DNA of 64,000 bases. Origin: Phycisphaerales bacterium (lineage in GTDB: Bacteria; Planctomycetota; Phycisphaerae; Phycisphaerales; UBA1924). The DNA is taken from positions 2,604,001 to 2,668,000 of the forward strand of contig CP064987.1 in assembly GCA_016699835.1 (NCBI GenBank), read 5' to 3'. Below the pieces are notes generated by a model. The model was not told the origin of the DNA and did not search any database. It saw nothing but the letters and a program-made list of their open reading frames with translations. Positions 41,700 to 51,111 of the stretch are shown piece after piece. The position numbers were made by a program, and so were the translations under genes. Every line of letters starts with the position of its first letter. The stretch's first letter is position 1.

Positions 41700-42734
41700 C
41701 TACGCCCCGCGGTGGCCATATTGACGCTGGTAATAGTCCCGGTACGCCCCGGACCGCACGCGTTCCCACCACTGTGGATGGTCCACGTACCACTTCACGG
41801 TCTTCTCGAGAGCACTCGGCCAGGCCGACCGGCTGGGGCGCCAGCCGAGTTCCCGGTCCATCTTCGTCGCGTCGATTGCGTAGCGCCGGTCGTGCCCGGG
41901 TCGGTCGGCGACGGGCTGGATCATGTCGTGGCCCTTGCCCAGGATCTTGAGGATGGAGTGCGTGAGTTCGAGATTCGATCGCTCGTTGTTCCCGCCGACG
42001 TTGTAAACCTCGCCGGCCTTGCCCTTCTCGAGCGCGACGCAGATCGCCTCGCAGTGGTCGTCGACGTGGAGCCAATCTCGGACGTTCTGCCCATCGCCAT
42101 AGAGCGGGACCTTCTTCCCCTGGATGAGATTGGTCACGAAGAGGGGGATGACTTTTTCGGGGAACTGGTAGGGTCCGAAGTTATTGGAGCAGCGCGTGGT
42201 GACGACGTCCATGTGGAAGGTGTGGTGGTACGCGCGCGCGAGGAGGTCGCCGCCGGCCTTGCTCGCGGCATACGGACTATTCGCGGCGAGGGGCGTCTTC
42301 TCGGTGAACAGAATCTCGGGCTTGTCGAGCGGAAGGGAGCCATAGACCTCGTCGGTCGAGACATACACAAACCGGCGCGAGGCCTTGGATTTCCAGACCT
42401 TGCGGGCGGCATCGAGCAGGACCTGCGTCCCCACGACGTTGGCGAGGATGAACGGCGCCGAGTCGAGGATCGAGCGATCGACGTGGCTCTCGGCGGCCAT
42501 GTGGACGCAGCAGTCGCACTCGTCGAGCAGGCGTGAGACGAGCGCGGCGTCGTTGATGTCGCCCTTGACGAAGCGGTAGCGAGGGTCCTGGTCCACGCCG
42601 GCGAGATTCTCGAGGTTGCCCGAGTAGGTCAGGCTATCGAGATTGGTGACGCGCCAGGTGGGGCGGTTGGCGAGGACGAAGCGGACGAAGTTGCTACCGA
42701 TGAATCCGGCGCCGCCGGTGAGGAGGAGGTGCAT
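41700..42734 (-). CDS. rfbB: dTDP-glucose 4,6-dehydratase
   Basis: Converts dTDP-glucose to dTDP-4-keto-6-deoxyglucose, the precursor of dTDP-rhamnose and other deoxysugars. It has 344 residues, normal for RmlB. The short-chain dehydrogenase fold is evident from the NAD motif GGAGFIGSNFVR at residues 7-18, DxD-like DINDAALVSRLLDE, and MAAESHVDRSI. The active-site STDEVYG at about 128-134 and YAASKAG supply the catalytic Asp-Glu, Tyr and Lys, and RCSNNFGPYQFPEKVIPL follows. No rfbA, rfbC or rfbD is adjacent, so those functions must lie elsewhere. It probably supplies a deoxysugar for the nearby exopolysaccharide cluster. Confidence 0.96.
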   Translation of the reverse strand: MHLLLTGGAGFIGSNFVRFVLANRPTWRVTNLDSLTYSGNLENLAGVDQDPRYRFVKGDINDAALVSRLLDECDCCVHMAAESHVDRSILDSAPFILANVVGTQVLLDAARKVWKSKASRRFVYVSTDEVYGSLPLDKPEILFTEKTPLAANSPYAASKAGGDLLARAYHHTFHMDVVTTRCSNNFGPYQFPEKVIPLFVTNLIQGKKVPLYGDGQNVRDWLHVDDHCEAICVALEKGKAGEVYNVGGNNERSNLELTHSILKILGKGHDMIQPVADRPGHDRRYAIDATKMDRELGWRPSRSAWPSALEKTVKWYVDHPQWWERVRSGAYRDYYQRQYGHRGA

Positions 42735-42788
42735 GGTGAATCGTTGGCAGGGTCGGCGACGCGGGTTCGAAGTTCGAGCGATCAGCAG

Positions 42789-43640
42789 TTAGTTTTCGCG
42801 CTTGGCGATGATCTCAAAGACCGGCGGGCAGACGACGAACTCGCTGGGCGAGCGCTCGATTGTCTCAAGGTCCGCAAACAACTCGACCTGGTCGTGCTCG
42901 GTGAGCAGGCCCATGGCGACGAGTTTGGGGGTGTAGATGTGCCACCAGGTCTTGAGCCAGTGGAACATCGCGTCTCCGGCCCGACCGAGGCGTTGGTGGA
43001 CGCGGATGCTCTCGATCGTGAGGCCCGCGTTGGCGCAGAAGGCGGGGACCTTGCCCATGATGTCGGTGTCGCCGCCCCGGGCTTCCCAACTGCGGATCGT
43101 GGCATCAACGGCCTTGGACATCGATGATCGCCTCGGGGCGGTCGTCATCGCCCGATAGTTGAAGTAGTCGTGGATCACGAGCCGCCCGCCTGGCGCGAGC
43201 AGTGAGGCGGCCTCGCGTACGACGCCGGCCGGGTCCTTCACGAAACAGAGAACCCAGCGCGTATAGGCAAGGTCGTACGGCCCGCCCTCGCGCACGGCAT
43301 CGATTTCGCCGAGAGCGTGGACATCGCCAACGACGCCACGCAGGTGGGCGAGCGAGCGCGAGGCGGCCTGCTCGTTGAACCATTGGATATAGGTCGCGGA
43401 CTCGTCCACGCCGACGACGGAGCCGGAGGGCGTGACCAGGGCCGCGAGGTCGAACGACGCGTATCCGGGGCCGCAGCCGATGTCGAGCGACCGCTTCCCC
43501 GGCGCGATCCCGGCGTCACGCCACGCGGCATGGGCGGCGTCGGCCCAGAGGCGATGCTGGAACGAGAGGCGAGCAAGTTCATCGGCGCCCGTGCCCAGCA
43601 CGTATTCGCGCGGTGGTGTGGTGTTCGGCATAATCGTCAT
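42789..43640 (-). CDS. Class I SAM-dependent methyltransferase
   Basis: A Rossmann-fold methyltransferase, 283 residues from ATG 43640 (a second ATG is at 43631). Motif I is SLDIGCGPGYASFDLA (about residues 50-65), motif II VVGVDESATYI, with GVVGDVHALGE and YDLAYTRWVLCFVKDP for the later motifs. The C-terminal part, with TWWHIYTPKLV, would form the substrate pocket. The substrate cannot be assigned. It lies 54 bases after the rfbB start on the other side and 47 bases after the DUF1569 gene, all on the minus strand. Confidence 0.85.
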   Translation of the reverse strand: MTIMPNTTPPREYVLGTGADELARLSFQHRLWADAAHAAWRDAGIAPGKRSLDIGCGPGYASFDLAALVTPSGSVVGVDESATYIQWFNEQAASRSLAHLRGVVGDVHALGEIDAVREGGPYDLAYTRWVLCFVKDPAGVVREAASLLAPGGRLVIHDYFNYRAMTTAPRRSSMSKAVDATIRSWEARGGDTDIMGKVPAFCANAGLTIESIRVHQRLGRAGDAMFHWLKTWWHIYTPKLVAMGLLTEHDQVELFADLETIERSPSEFVVCPPVFEIIAKREN

Positions 43641-43687
43641 CGCGTGGAACGAGCACGATCGTGAATCGGATCGAGTGAGTCGGCGCC

Positions 43688-44182
43688 TCAGGCCGGGAGG
43701 AAGTATCCCAGGTGCAACTCGGCGTGACGAAGGTTCGCCTGGATCCACTCGTCGTGGGTCATGGGCCCGACGATCGGGTGAGGCTGGACCGGCATGGTGT
43801 GCTCCAGACGATCGAAGGCCTTGTTGAGTTCGTCGAGTCCCTGCTGGGTGGAGACGGGTTCGATGCCGAGGGTGCCGCCGGGGATGTTGGGGATGCGCAG
43901 ACCTGCGGGAAGCGGGCCACGGAGGAACTTCTTCTTGAAGGGTTTGAGCAAGACGCGGATGAGGAATGGCGGACGGACGGGATAGCCGTCGAAGGCGAAG
44001 TGGACCCACGTGGCAAGGTGGTGGAGGGTCTGCCCGAGTTCCCAGTTTCCGAGGCGTTTGAGCGTGCCGGCGTTCTCGGCGGCGATGAGGGTCTGGACCT
44101 CGCGATTGGCATCGCCGAGCGTCAGGAACTTGAGCGTCCGGCGGCCTTTGACGGCCTTTGTGTTGACGTGTTGGGCCATCAT
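43688..44182 (-). CDS. DUF1569 (DinB-like four-helix) protein
   Basis: A small cytoplasmic protein of 164 residues from ATG 44182, with GGAG 5-7 bases upstream. It has the layout of the DUF1569/DinB-like superfamily: a helix with WELGQTLHHLATWVHFAFDG, where the His pair could bind metal, and a C-terminal MTHDEWIQANLRHAELHLGY with further His residues. The three His clusters fit the metal site seen in DinB-fold proteins. Function is unknown. Confidence 0.75.
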   Translation of the reverse strand: MMAQHVNTKAVKGRRTLKFLTLGDANREVQTLIAAENAGTLKRLGNWELGQTLHHLATWVHFAFDGYPVRPPFLIRVLLKPFKKKFLRGPLPAGLRIPNIPGGTLGIEPVSTQQGLDELNKAFDRLEHTMPVQPHPIVGPMTHDEWIQANLRHAELHLGYFLPA

Positions 44183-44298
44183 CGTCTCCGTGTCGCGGTC
44201 GTTTGCGGCGTGGGGCGAGGTATGGTAACCTGATATGTGGTCTGGCGGTCTCGCGGGGGCGATGAGGCCAGACCGAATCCATGATGCAGGAGAACTCG

Positions 44299-44868
44299 AT
44301 GAACACGCCGCGTTTGTGTGTGAGTGGATTGGTTGGTGTGGTGATCGCTGGTTTGTGCTTCGGTTTGGGCGCATGCCATCAGCACCGGCACACCCAAAGC
44401 GCGTCGATGGCCGTCGTGGGTGCGCCTGACGCCGCCCACAAGGCGGCGTTCGACCGGCTGGCGTCGCTCTCGGGGACGTGGCAGAATCTTGGTGAAGATG
44501 GCAAGCCCACGGGCACGGTCGAGTTCGCCTTGTCGTCGAACAAGTCGTGCGTGCGGGAGATCATGTTCCCGGGTTCGGCGCACGAGATGACCAACATGTA
44601 CACGCTCGACGGGCCGGAACTTCTCGTGACGCATTACTGCGCGATGGGGAACCAGCCGCACATGCGGGCCACGAAGGTCGAGGCGAATCGCATCGTCTTC
44701 GACATCGTCTCGGTCTCGAACATGCGGGCGGAAGAAGAGATGGTCATGGGGCATCTCACCGTGGACTTCACGGACGCGAATCACATCACCCAGACCTGGC
44801 GCACGCTCACCAAAGGCGAGCAGAAGATTGAGCCCACGATCATCACGCTCCAGCGTGTGGGGTCTTGA
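44299..44868 (+). CDS. DUF1579-like lipoprotein
   Basis: A predicted lipoprotein of 189 residues. The ATG at 44299 has AGGAG 7 bases upstream. The signal peptide ends in a lipobox, LGAC, with Cys26 as the lipidation site. The mature domain contains LASLSGTWQNLGEDGKPTGT and repeats of beta strands ending QTWRTLTKGEQKIEPTII, which resemble the DUF1579/lipocalin-like barrel proteins. The function is unknown. It is transcribed divergently from the DUF1569 gene across 116 bases. Confidence 0.75.
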   Translation: MNTPRLCVSGLVGVVIAGLCFGLGACHQHRHTQSASMAVVGAPDAAHKAAFDRLASLSGTWQNLGEDGKPTGTVEFALSSNKSCVREIMFPGSAHEMTNMYTLDGPELLVTHYCAMGNQPHMRATKVEANRIVFDIVSVSNMRAEEEMVMGHLTVDFTDANHITQTWRTLTKGEQKIEPTIITLQRVGS

Positions 44869-44908
44869 GCGACTGATATCGTGACTGACCCTGCCGACGG
44901 GCCGGGCA

Positions 44909-46531
44909 TCAATCTTTCCCTCGCCCCGCGAGGTAGTTCGACGATTCCTTGGTGATCGTGATGTCGTGGGGATGATTCTCCACTACGGTCGCCGTGGAGA
45001 CCTTGCAGAATCGGGCGTGGGTGCGGAGGTCCTCGATGGTGGGGCAGCCGCAGTATCCCATCGCGCTGCGAAGGCCACCCACGAGTTGATAGACAAACTC
45101 GGCGAGTGTGCCTCGGAAGGGGACGAGTCCCTCGACGCCCTCGGGGACGAACTTCTTGGCGGCGGCAGCCTTGTCGGCCTGGCCATAGCGGTCGGCGCTC
45201 CCCGCGTTCATCGCGCCCTCGGAGCCCATGCCGCGGTAACTCTTGTAACGCCTGCCGTGGGTGATGATCATCTCGCCGGGGCTTTCCTCGAGCCCGGCAA
45301 AGAGCGAGCCGAGCATGACGACGTGGGCGCCCGCGGCGATGGCCTTGGGGATATCGCCGCTGTGGCGGATCCCGCCATCGGCGATGACGGGGATGTCCAC
45401 GCCCATGTCCTTGACCTGCTGGGCGACGTGCATGACGGCGGTGATCTGGGGGACGCCGACGCCGGTGACAACGCGAGTGGTGCAGATCGAGCCGGGCCCG
45501 ATGCCGACCTTGATGGCGTCGGCGCCCGCCTCGATAAGGTCGCGGGCGGCTTCGGGCGTGGCAATGTTGCCCGCGATGATCTGGACGTCGCCCCTCGCAA
45601 CACGTGGCAGCGCCTTGATCGTGCGAACTGAGCGAAGGACGTTCTCGCTGTGCCCGTGGGCGGTGTCGACGACGATCACATCGACCTCGGCATCGAGGAG
45701 CGCCTCGACGCGGTCGTACTGGTCCACGCCGACGGCCGCCCCGCAGCGGAGCCGGCCGCGAGCGTCGCGACAGGAGCGTGGGAACTGGCTGAGGCGGTCG
45801 ATGTCGCGCATCGTGATGAGGCCCGCGAGATTCCCTTTCCCGTCGGTCAGGATGAGTTTCTCGACTTTCGCTTTGTTCAATACACCTTCGGCCTCGGCGA
45901 GTGTTGTGCCCGCGGCGGCGGTGATGAGGGCTTTGCCGTTGCTCGGGCCGCTCATCACGTCGGCGACGGTGGTCGCGTTGTCCTCGACGAACTTGAGGTC
46001 ACGCCGAGTGATGATGCCCAGGACCTTGCCCTTGCCGCGGAGGCTCCCCCCGGCGACGGACGAGCCGTCCTCGGTGACGGGAAAGCCCGAGACGTTGTAC
46101 TGACGCATCAGGTCCCGCGCCCGGGCGACGGTGTCGGTGGGGCCAAGGGTGATGGGGTCGGCGATGATGCCGTTGGCGGAGCGTTTGACCTTGGCGACCT
46201 CGCGCGCCTGGGCCTCGGTGGAGAGGTTCTTGTGGATGAAGCCCAGGCCGCCCTCTTGGGCGAGGGCGATCGCCAGCGCCGACTCGGTGACGGTGTCCAT
46301 CGGGGCCGAGAGGAGCGGGATATGGAGGGAGATGGCGCGGGTGAGCCGCGTGGTCGTGTCGGCCTCGGCGGGCATCACGCCAGAACGTCGCGGGAGGAGC
46401 AGCACGTCGTCAAACGTGATGCCGTCGAAGGCGATCTTGGTGCCGGGGAGGAATCCGCCCGTCGAGGGACGCGGCGTCGAAGCGGGATGGCTGGAGGTCG
46501 TGGCGGCGGGCTGGCTGGCGAGGTTCGGCAT
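44909..46531 (-). CDS. guaB: Inosine-5'-monophosphate dehydrogenase
   Basis: Oxidises IMP to XMP with NAD, the first committed step of GMP synthesis. It has 540 residues from ATG 46531, longer than the usual 490 because of an N-terminal extension of about 30 residues and an enlarged middle region. Landmarks: FDDVLLLPRRSGVMP, two CBS domains (about 120-255), the catalytic loop KVGIGPGSICTTRVVTGVGV with the nucleophilic Cys, ADGGIRHSGDIPKAIAAGA, the YRGMGSEGAM phosphate loop and the flap region. The stretch RSCRDARGRLRCGAAVGVD is the usual linker back into the barrel. It is convergent with the DUF1579-like gene and divergent from the debranching enzyme. Confidence 0.95.
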   Translation of the reverse strand: MPNLASQPAATTSSHPASTPRPSTGGFLPGTKIAFDGITFDDVLLLPRRSGVMPAEADTTTRLTRAISLHIPLLSAPMDTVTESALAIALAQEGGLGFIHKNLSTEAQAREVAKVKRSANGIIADPITLGPTDTVARARDLMRQYNVSGFPVTEDGSSVAGGSLRGKGKVLGIITRRDLKFVEDNATTVADVMSGPSNGKALITAAAGTTLAEAEGVLNKAKVEKLILTDGKGNLAGLITMRDIDRLSQFPRSCRDARGRLRCGAAVGVDQYDRVEALLDAEVDVIVVDTAHGHSENVLRSVRTIKALPRVARGDVQIIAGNIATPEAARDLIEAGADAIKVGIGPGSICTTRVVTGVGVPQITAVMHVAQQVKDMGVDIPVIADGGIRHSGDIPKAIAAGAHVVMLGSLFAGLEESPGEMIITHGRRYKSYRGMGSEGAMNAGSADRYGQADKAAAAKKFVPEGVEGLVPFRGTLAEFVYQLVGGLRSAMGYCGCPTIEDLRTHARFCKVSTATVVENHPHDITITKESSNYLAGRGKD

Positions 46532-46637
46532 CACACAGCGTTGGGGGCCTCGTCCCCAACGTCAAGATGGGCGTGCACCGGCGAGCGAATTCTCGTGAAA
46601 TCGCGTGTGGTTCAAGCGGGAGTGGGGGAGGGAGCCG

Positions 46638-48863
46638 ATGGGTTCGTGCATGCAGCATGACGCCTCGATCGATCCCCAACCGAACCCCCTGGCCGAGGTC
46701 TCCCTGCGCGGTCGGACGCTGCGAGAGTGGGCCCGGAGCGAGTGGGTGCTCACCAACAGCCTGGGCGGGTTCGCGATGGGGACCGTCTCCGCAACGCCCG
46801 AGCGGCGGTATCACGCCTTGCTGATCGCGGCGACAAAGCCGCCGGTGGGACGCGTAGTCGCCCTGTCGGCGGTGGATGAGGTCGTCGTTCTGGAGGCTCA
46901 GGGCGGGAACGGCTGCGTCGCGCTCCGGCGGGAGTCACTGTCGTCGTTCCGCTGGGCGAGCATGCCGGCGTCGGCCACGACCGTGAACCCGGCGCTCGTG
47001 CGCTTCTCGATGGAGCCGGGCGTGGTCCGCTGGGAGTATCGCCCCGGCGGTCGCGAGTCGGGAGTGACGATCCGCAAGGAACTGGCGCTCGCGCATGGAC
47101 GCAACGCGTGCGTGCTCCGGTACACCATCACCGCGCCCAACCGCCGGGCGTGGCTGGAACTCCGCCCGTTGGTGGCGCTGCGTGACTTCCACGAGTTGCT
47201 CGGCGGCGTGCTCGAGGCGGAGAGATACACCGTGGGCGTCGAGAGCGATCGCGAGTTGGTTGTGGATGCCGGGGCCGAGCGCGTGCGTGTGATGGTGAAA
47301 TCCTCGCGCGAGGATCGGCGAGCACTGGCGCCGCCCAGGCTTCGTCCCGAGGTCCACGTGTGGAAGGACTTTGAGTATCGCAAGGATCTCGAGCGGGGGA
47401 TGCCGGGGCGGGAGTCATTGCTCTGTCCGGGCGTCTTCGTCGCGGAGTGCGGCGGCGGGCGCGGGCACGCCGATCCGCATGCGCCGATCATCGAGGTCGC
47501 CGCCTGGTGCGACGAAGACGAGCCGCCGACATTCGATCAGGTCGTGGCCTCGAACGCGGCACGCACCCGCACGCTTGTTCGCCTGGCGCAGGCCACGAGT
47601 CTCGAGCGTCGCGCGCTCGTGCTCGCCGCGGATCAGTTCGTTGTGCGGCGTGTCGAACGCGACCAGGGCGAGGTCTCGTCGATCATCGCGGGGTATCCGT
47701 GGTTCAGCGACTGGGGGCGCGACACGATGATCGCGCTCCGCGGGCTGCTCATTAGCACCGGACGCCTCGACGAGGCGCGCGAGTGCCTCCTCGCCTTCGC
47801 CCACTTGCGCCGCGACGGACTGATCCCCAACTGCTTCGATAACGGGAGCGGCGAGGCCGAGTACAACACCGTGGACGCGTCGCTGTGGTTCCTCCAGGCC
47901 GCGTGCGACCTCGCCCAGACGCCGGGCGGGCACGACGTGGTGCGTGGCGAGATCCTCGACGCCTGCCTCGACATCATCGAGTCGTACTCGCGGGGCACGC
48001 GCTTCTCGATCGGCGTCGATCCCGCCGATGGTCTCGTGAGCGCGGGCGACGCGACGACGCAACTGACGTGGATGGACGCGAAGCGTAACGGCGTGGTCTT
48101 CACGCCGCGATGGGGGAAGCCCGTGGAGATCAACGCCCTGTGGATCTCGGGGCTTCGGCGCGTCGCGTCGCTGCTCGGATCGCTCGAACGCAAGGGATCG
48201 GAGAAGTTGAACGCGTGGGCGGATCGCGCGGGCGAGTCCTTCCTCGCAAAGTTCTGGGATCACCAACGTCGTTGTCTCATCGACGCCCTCACGCCGACAC
48301 GCGGCGGCGACGAGACACGATCGACAGAGATCCGTCCGAACCAGATCTTCGCGGCGGCCCTCTCCGGTGTGCCACTCACCCAGACGCAGCGTCAGGGCGT
48401 CGTCGCGTGTGTTCGCGAGCATCTGTTGACGCCGATGGGCCTTCGCACGCTCTCGCCCCAGGATCCGAAGTACAAGCCGCGGTTCGAGGGCCCGCTCTTT
48501 GATCGTGACGCGGCGTATCACAACGGGACGGTCTGGCCCTGGCTCATCGGGGCGTATGGCGAGGCGGTGTTGCGGGCCGGCTGCTTCTCGCCCATGGCTC
48601 GCCACGAGGCGGCGTCGGCGATCGAGCCGCTCGAGCGTGAGTTGCTTGGTCGCGGGCGCGAGACGCCGCCGAGCGTGCTGCAACTCTGCGAGGTCTACGA
48701 CGCGGACTCGACGCCGAGTCGCCCACGCCGTGGCGACGGGTGCATGGCCCAGGCGTGGTCGATCGCGGAGGTGCTGCGCGTGCGCACCCTTCTCGAAAGC
48801 AACGAGCGTCCGCGCGAGTCTACCGCGCCTTCGCCACGACGCGCCGGCGTGCGGCGTCCATGA
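46638..48863 (+). CDS. Glycogen debranching enzyme (amylo-alpha-1,6-glucosidase, GH133-like)
   Basis: Hydrolyses alpha-1,6 branches of glycogen, 741 residues from ATG 46638, with GGGAGGGAG just upstream. The N-terminal domain has EWVLTNSLGGFAMGTVSATP followed by RRYHALLIA, the typical GDE N-terminal signature. The C-terminal (alpha/alpha)6 barrel has GYPWFSDWGRDTMIALRGLL, NCFDNGSGEAEYNTVDASLW, LTWMDAKRNG with a catalytic acid, GKPVEINALW, and YHNGTVWPWLIGAYGEA. It is divergent from guaB. The last 44 bases overlap the tail of dnaA in the opposite orientation. Confidence 0.93.
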   Translation: MGSCMQHDASIDPQPNPLAEVSLRGRTLREWARSEWVLTNSLGGFAMGTVSATPERRYHALLIAATKPPVGRVVALSAVDEVVVLEAQGGNGCVALRRESLSSFRWASMPASATTVNPALVRFSMEPGVVRWEYRPGGRESGVTIRKELALAHGRNACVLRYTITAPNRRAWLELRPLVALRDFHELLGGVLEAERYTVGVESDRELVVDAGAERVRVMVKSSREDRRALAPPRLRPEVHVWKDFEYRKDLERGMPGRESLLCPGVFVAECGGGRGHADPHAPIIEVAAWCDEDEPPTFDQVVASNAARTRTLVRLAQATSLERRALVLAADQFVVRRVERDQGEVSSIIAGYPWFSDWGRDTMIALRGLLISTGRLDEARECLLAFAHLRRDGLIPNCFDNGSGEAEYNTVDASLWFLQAACDLAQTPGGHDVVRGEILDACLDIIESYSRGTRFSIGVDPADGLVSAGDATTQLTWMDAKRNGVVFTPRWGKPVEINALWISGLRRVASLLGSLERKGSEKLNAWADRAGESFLAKFWDHQRRCLIDALTPTRGGDETRSTEIRPNQIFAAALSGVPLTQTQRQGVVACVREHLLTPMGLRTLSPQDPKYKPRFEGPLFDRDAAYHNGTVWPWLIGAYGEAVLRAGCFSPMARHEAASAIEPLERELLGRGRETPPSVLQLCEVYDADSTPSRPRRGDGCMAQAWSIAEVLRVRTLLESNERPRESTAPSPRRAGVRRP

Positions 48864-50409
48864 GTTCGGGGAGCGTGGTCGCTCTGGCCTCGGGCGAGAG
48901 ACCCAGCGCGACCTCATCGACCAGCGTGAGCGGTGGCGACGACTCCAGGTCGCCCGCGAGTTTCTTGCACGCGGTGATGATCGTCGAGTGGTTAGGACGT
49001 CCCATCGCTCGGGCGATCTCGGGGTAACTCAGCGTGGTCAGTTCGCGGGCGAGTCGCGCCACGAGCGCCCGGGCCATCACCACGCGCTTGTGGCGGCCCT
49101 TGCCGACGAACTCGGCGCGCTCCACGCGGAGCAGCGCGCACGTCTCGGCGATGATGAGATCCGGGGCGATGGGGCGACGAGGTCTGCTGGCGCCCGAGTC
49201 GCGCGTGCCCTGGAGCGCCCGGCGGACAAGCCCCGCATCGCTGATCTCTTCGGCGCTGCTGCCCAGCACGTTCCGCGTCGCGATGGTCTGGACGATCATT
49301 CCCTCGATGTCGCGGACCGAGGCCGGCTCGCCGTGACGGTTGCAGGCCTGGGCGGCGAGGCTCGCCATCACGCCCACCGCGTCGTCGGTGAGCGAGAGCC
49401 CGCGGAGGTGCGCCAGGTGGCGGATGACGTCGCGTCGAGTCGTGTCATCGAGCGGATCGATCTTCACGACGGGACCGGCCGAGAAACGGCTGGCGAGGTG
49501 CTTGCTGATCTTGCGGAGGTCCTTGGGGTGCTCGTCGCTCGCGAGGATGAGGCGCGCCCCGGTGCCGGCGATCGCGTCGAGCGTGTGCAGGAGTTCGCTC
49601 TGCGTTGCCTCCTTGCTCGCGAAGAAGTGGACGTCGTCGATGCAGAGCAGGTCGAGTCGGCGGTAGGCCTTGCGGAATGAATCCACCTTGCTGGTGCGGA
49701 GCGCCTCGACGAACTCGTTGGTGAACTCCTCGGCCGTCACGTAGCGGATTCTCGCGCCGTGGTGCGACTCTGTGAAGGCTCTGGTGCTGGCGCGGAGGAG
49801 GTGGGTCTTGCCCATGCCGCATCCGCCGTGGATGAAGACGCAGGGGAGGGCGCGATCGCCCTGGGCCACGCGCCGGCAGGCCTCGAACGCGACGCGATTC
49901 GACGGGCCGACCACGAACCCCTGGAAGGTCTTGTCGCCCAGGTCGCTCAGCGTGCGCCTCGGGCGGACGTGAGTGAGTGTGGGTTGGGCCGGAGATGCAA
50001 CCGGGCGGGACTCAGGCGTCTCGCTGGGAGCCGGCGCGTTCGTGCGATCGACCAGAATGCGCACCTCGCTCGGCGCGCCCGAGCCGAGAACCCCCGCGGC
50101 GTCGGCGAGCGTGCGCCCGAATCGCCTCTCGATGAGGCGTGCAACGGTCTGATTCGGAACGGCAATCTCAAGCGCCGAGTCGCGGACGGTCGCGCTCGTG
50201 CCCTCGCCGAAGTATCGATCGAACTGGTCCTGCCCGACGTGCTCGCGGATGGCGCTCAGGACACGCTCGTCGGCGTCCTGGCGGGCTGGCGAGGACGGGA
50301 CGGGGGACGGAGCACGCGTCGTGCCCCGGTCCCCGCCCGCTCGTTCTGACGCGTTCGGCACGTCGTGTGCCGCCATCCCTGTCCGTGCGTCGGCAAAGGT
50401 TCGGCCCAT
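48820..50409 (-). CDS. dnaA: Chromosomal replication initiator DnaA
   Basis: Binds DnaA boxes at oriC and melts the origin. It has 529 residues from ATG 50409; a second ATG at 50376 and an upstream GTG at 50484 are alternatives. Domain I is about residues 47-105, domain II a Pro-rich linker to about 150. The AAA+ domain has Walker A HGGCGMGKTHLL (about 194-205), Walker B LLCIDDVHFF, sensor I ILASDEHPKDL, and the Arg-containing box SRFSAGP. The DNA-binding domain has YPEIARAMGRPNHSTIITAC followed by KKLAG; the usual GRDHST is GRPNHST here. Neither dnaN nor recF is adjacent, which is not rare in Planctomycetes. It is tail-to-tail with the debranching gene. Confidence 0.95.
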   Translation of the reverse strand: MGRTFADARTGMAAHDVPNASERAGGDRGTTRAPSPVPSSPARQDADERVLSAIREHVGQDQFDRYFGEGTSATVRDSALEIAVPNQTVARLIERRFGRTLADAAGVLGSGAPSEVRILVDRTNAPAPSETPESRPVASPAQPTLTHVRPRRTLSDLGDKTFQGFVVGPSNRVAFEACRRVAQGDRALPCVFIHGGCGMGKTHLLRASTRAFTESHHGARIRYVTAEEFTNEFVEALRTSKVDSFRKAYRRLDLLCIDDVHFFASKEATQSELLHTLDAIAGTGARLILASDEHPKDLRKISKHLASRFSAGPVVKIDPLDDTTRRDVIRHLAHLRGLSLTDDAVGVMASLAAQACNRHGEPASVRDIEGMIVQTIATRNVLGSSAEEISDAGLVRRALQGTRDSGASRPRRPIAPDLIIAETCALLRVERAEFVGKGRHKRVVMARALVARLARELTTLSYPEIARAMGRPNHSTIITACKKLAGDLESSPPLTLVDEVALGLSPEARATTLPELMDAARRRVVAKAR

Positions 50410-51111
50410 CGTCACCGCAAACCTCGTGTTCCACACTGGGCCCGATCCCGCGAGTCCACGCGGGGCGACGGCGAGAGGCTCCACGCCTCAGCGCCATCCC
50501 GAGCAGTCCCTTGCCGAGCGAATCCTTTCCCCCATCGAGTCGTCCACGCATGCGCCGTCGTCGCGTGATCGAGAAGAGTCTCGAACACGCTCGGGCTCGT
50601 CCGGGCGTCGTGCCCGCGTCGGACGCCTCGTCGGTCGTTCCCTGACCTTCCGCGAGTCGTGCATGACCTCGCGGCGAGTGCTCCACATCCCGCTTAGGCC
50701 GGGTGTGGAACCAGTCGATTGTCATGAGTCATTCGTCCACCACCCTTTGCAATGGGTGCACGCCGCGTGCACCCTGACGATCCAGTCTTTCGGATTCCGC
50801 ACGCGTCGATCTCCCTTCGGAGATTCGAGCGTGCACGCAACCACAGCGTTCGGCGGGGGCTCATCACCTCTGCCGTTTGGCCACAGAGTCCTTCGGTCGG
50901 ATGTGGCACTCGAACTCGTCACGACGCCGAACAAATCATCGTGGCGAACTCGAGTGGGGTGAAAAATAGTGCATGTCGGACCGCCGAGCAACCCCGCGTG
51001 TCCATCGCCACAGACACCGCGCAGCGCAGTGAGCATCTTTTCCAAGACTTAGCGAATCGAAAAAAAAGTTGTCCACGTTTGCAGAACTTCGTGTGCACCG
51101 GGTGTCGCCAC
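50410..51111. other. Non-coding region upstream of dnaA, possible oriC or dnaA control region
   Basis: About 700 bases without a convincing gene, between dnaA and the GNAT gene, both on the minus strand. An A run (51060-51068) lies next to TTGTCCACG (51069-51077), which matches the DnaA-box consensus TTATCCACA at 7 of 9 positions. TGCTCCACA at 50679-50687 also matches at 7 of 9. No dense cluster of good boxes or extended AT-rich stretch is visible, so origin function is only a possibility. Confidence 0.3.

Noticed and set aside
41700..42734. A complete dTDP-rhamnose operon
   Set aside because: Only rfbB is present; rfbA, rfbC and rfbD are not in the flanking genes.
46605..46637. GTG start of the debranching enzyme at 46605
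   Set aside because: ATG 46638 follows a strong GGGAGGGAG and the family N terminus begins after it.
50722..51045. Small minus-strand open frame upstream of dnaA
   Set aside because: No ribosome binding site, no recognisable domain and a composition unlike the neighbouring genes; treated as non-coding.
50410..51111. Confident oriC call
   Set aside because: Only two box-like sequences with 7 of 9 matches and no AT-rich unwinding region; kept as a low-confidence possibility only.
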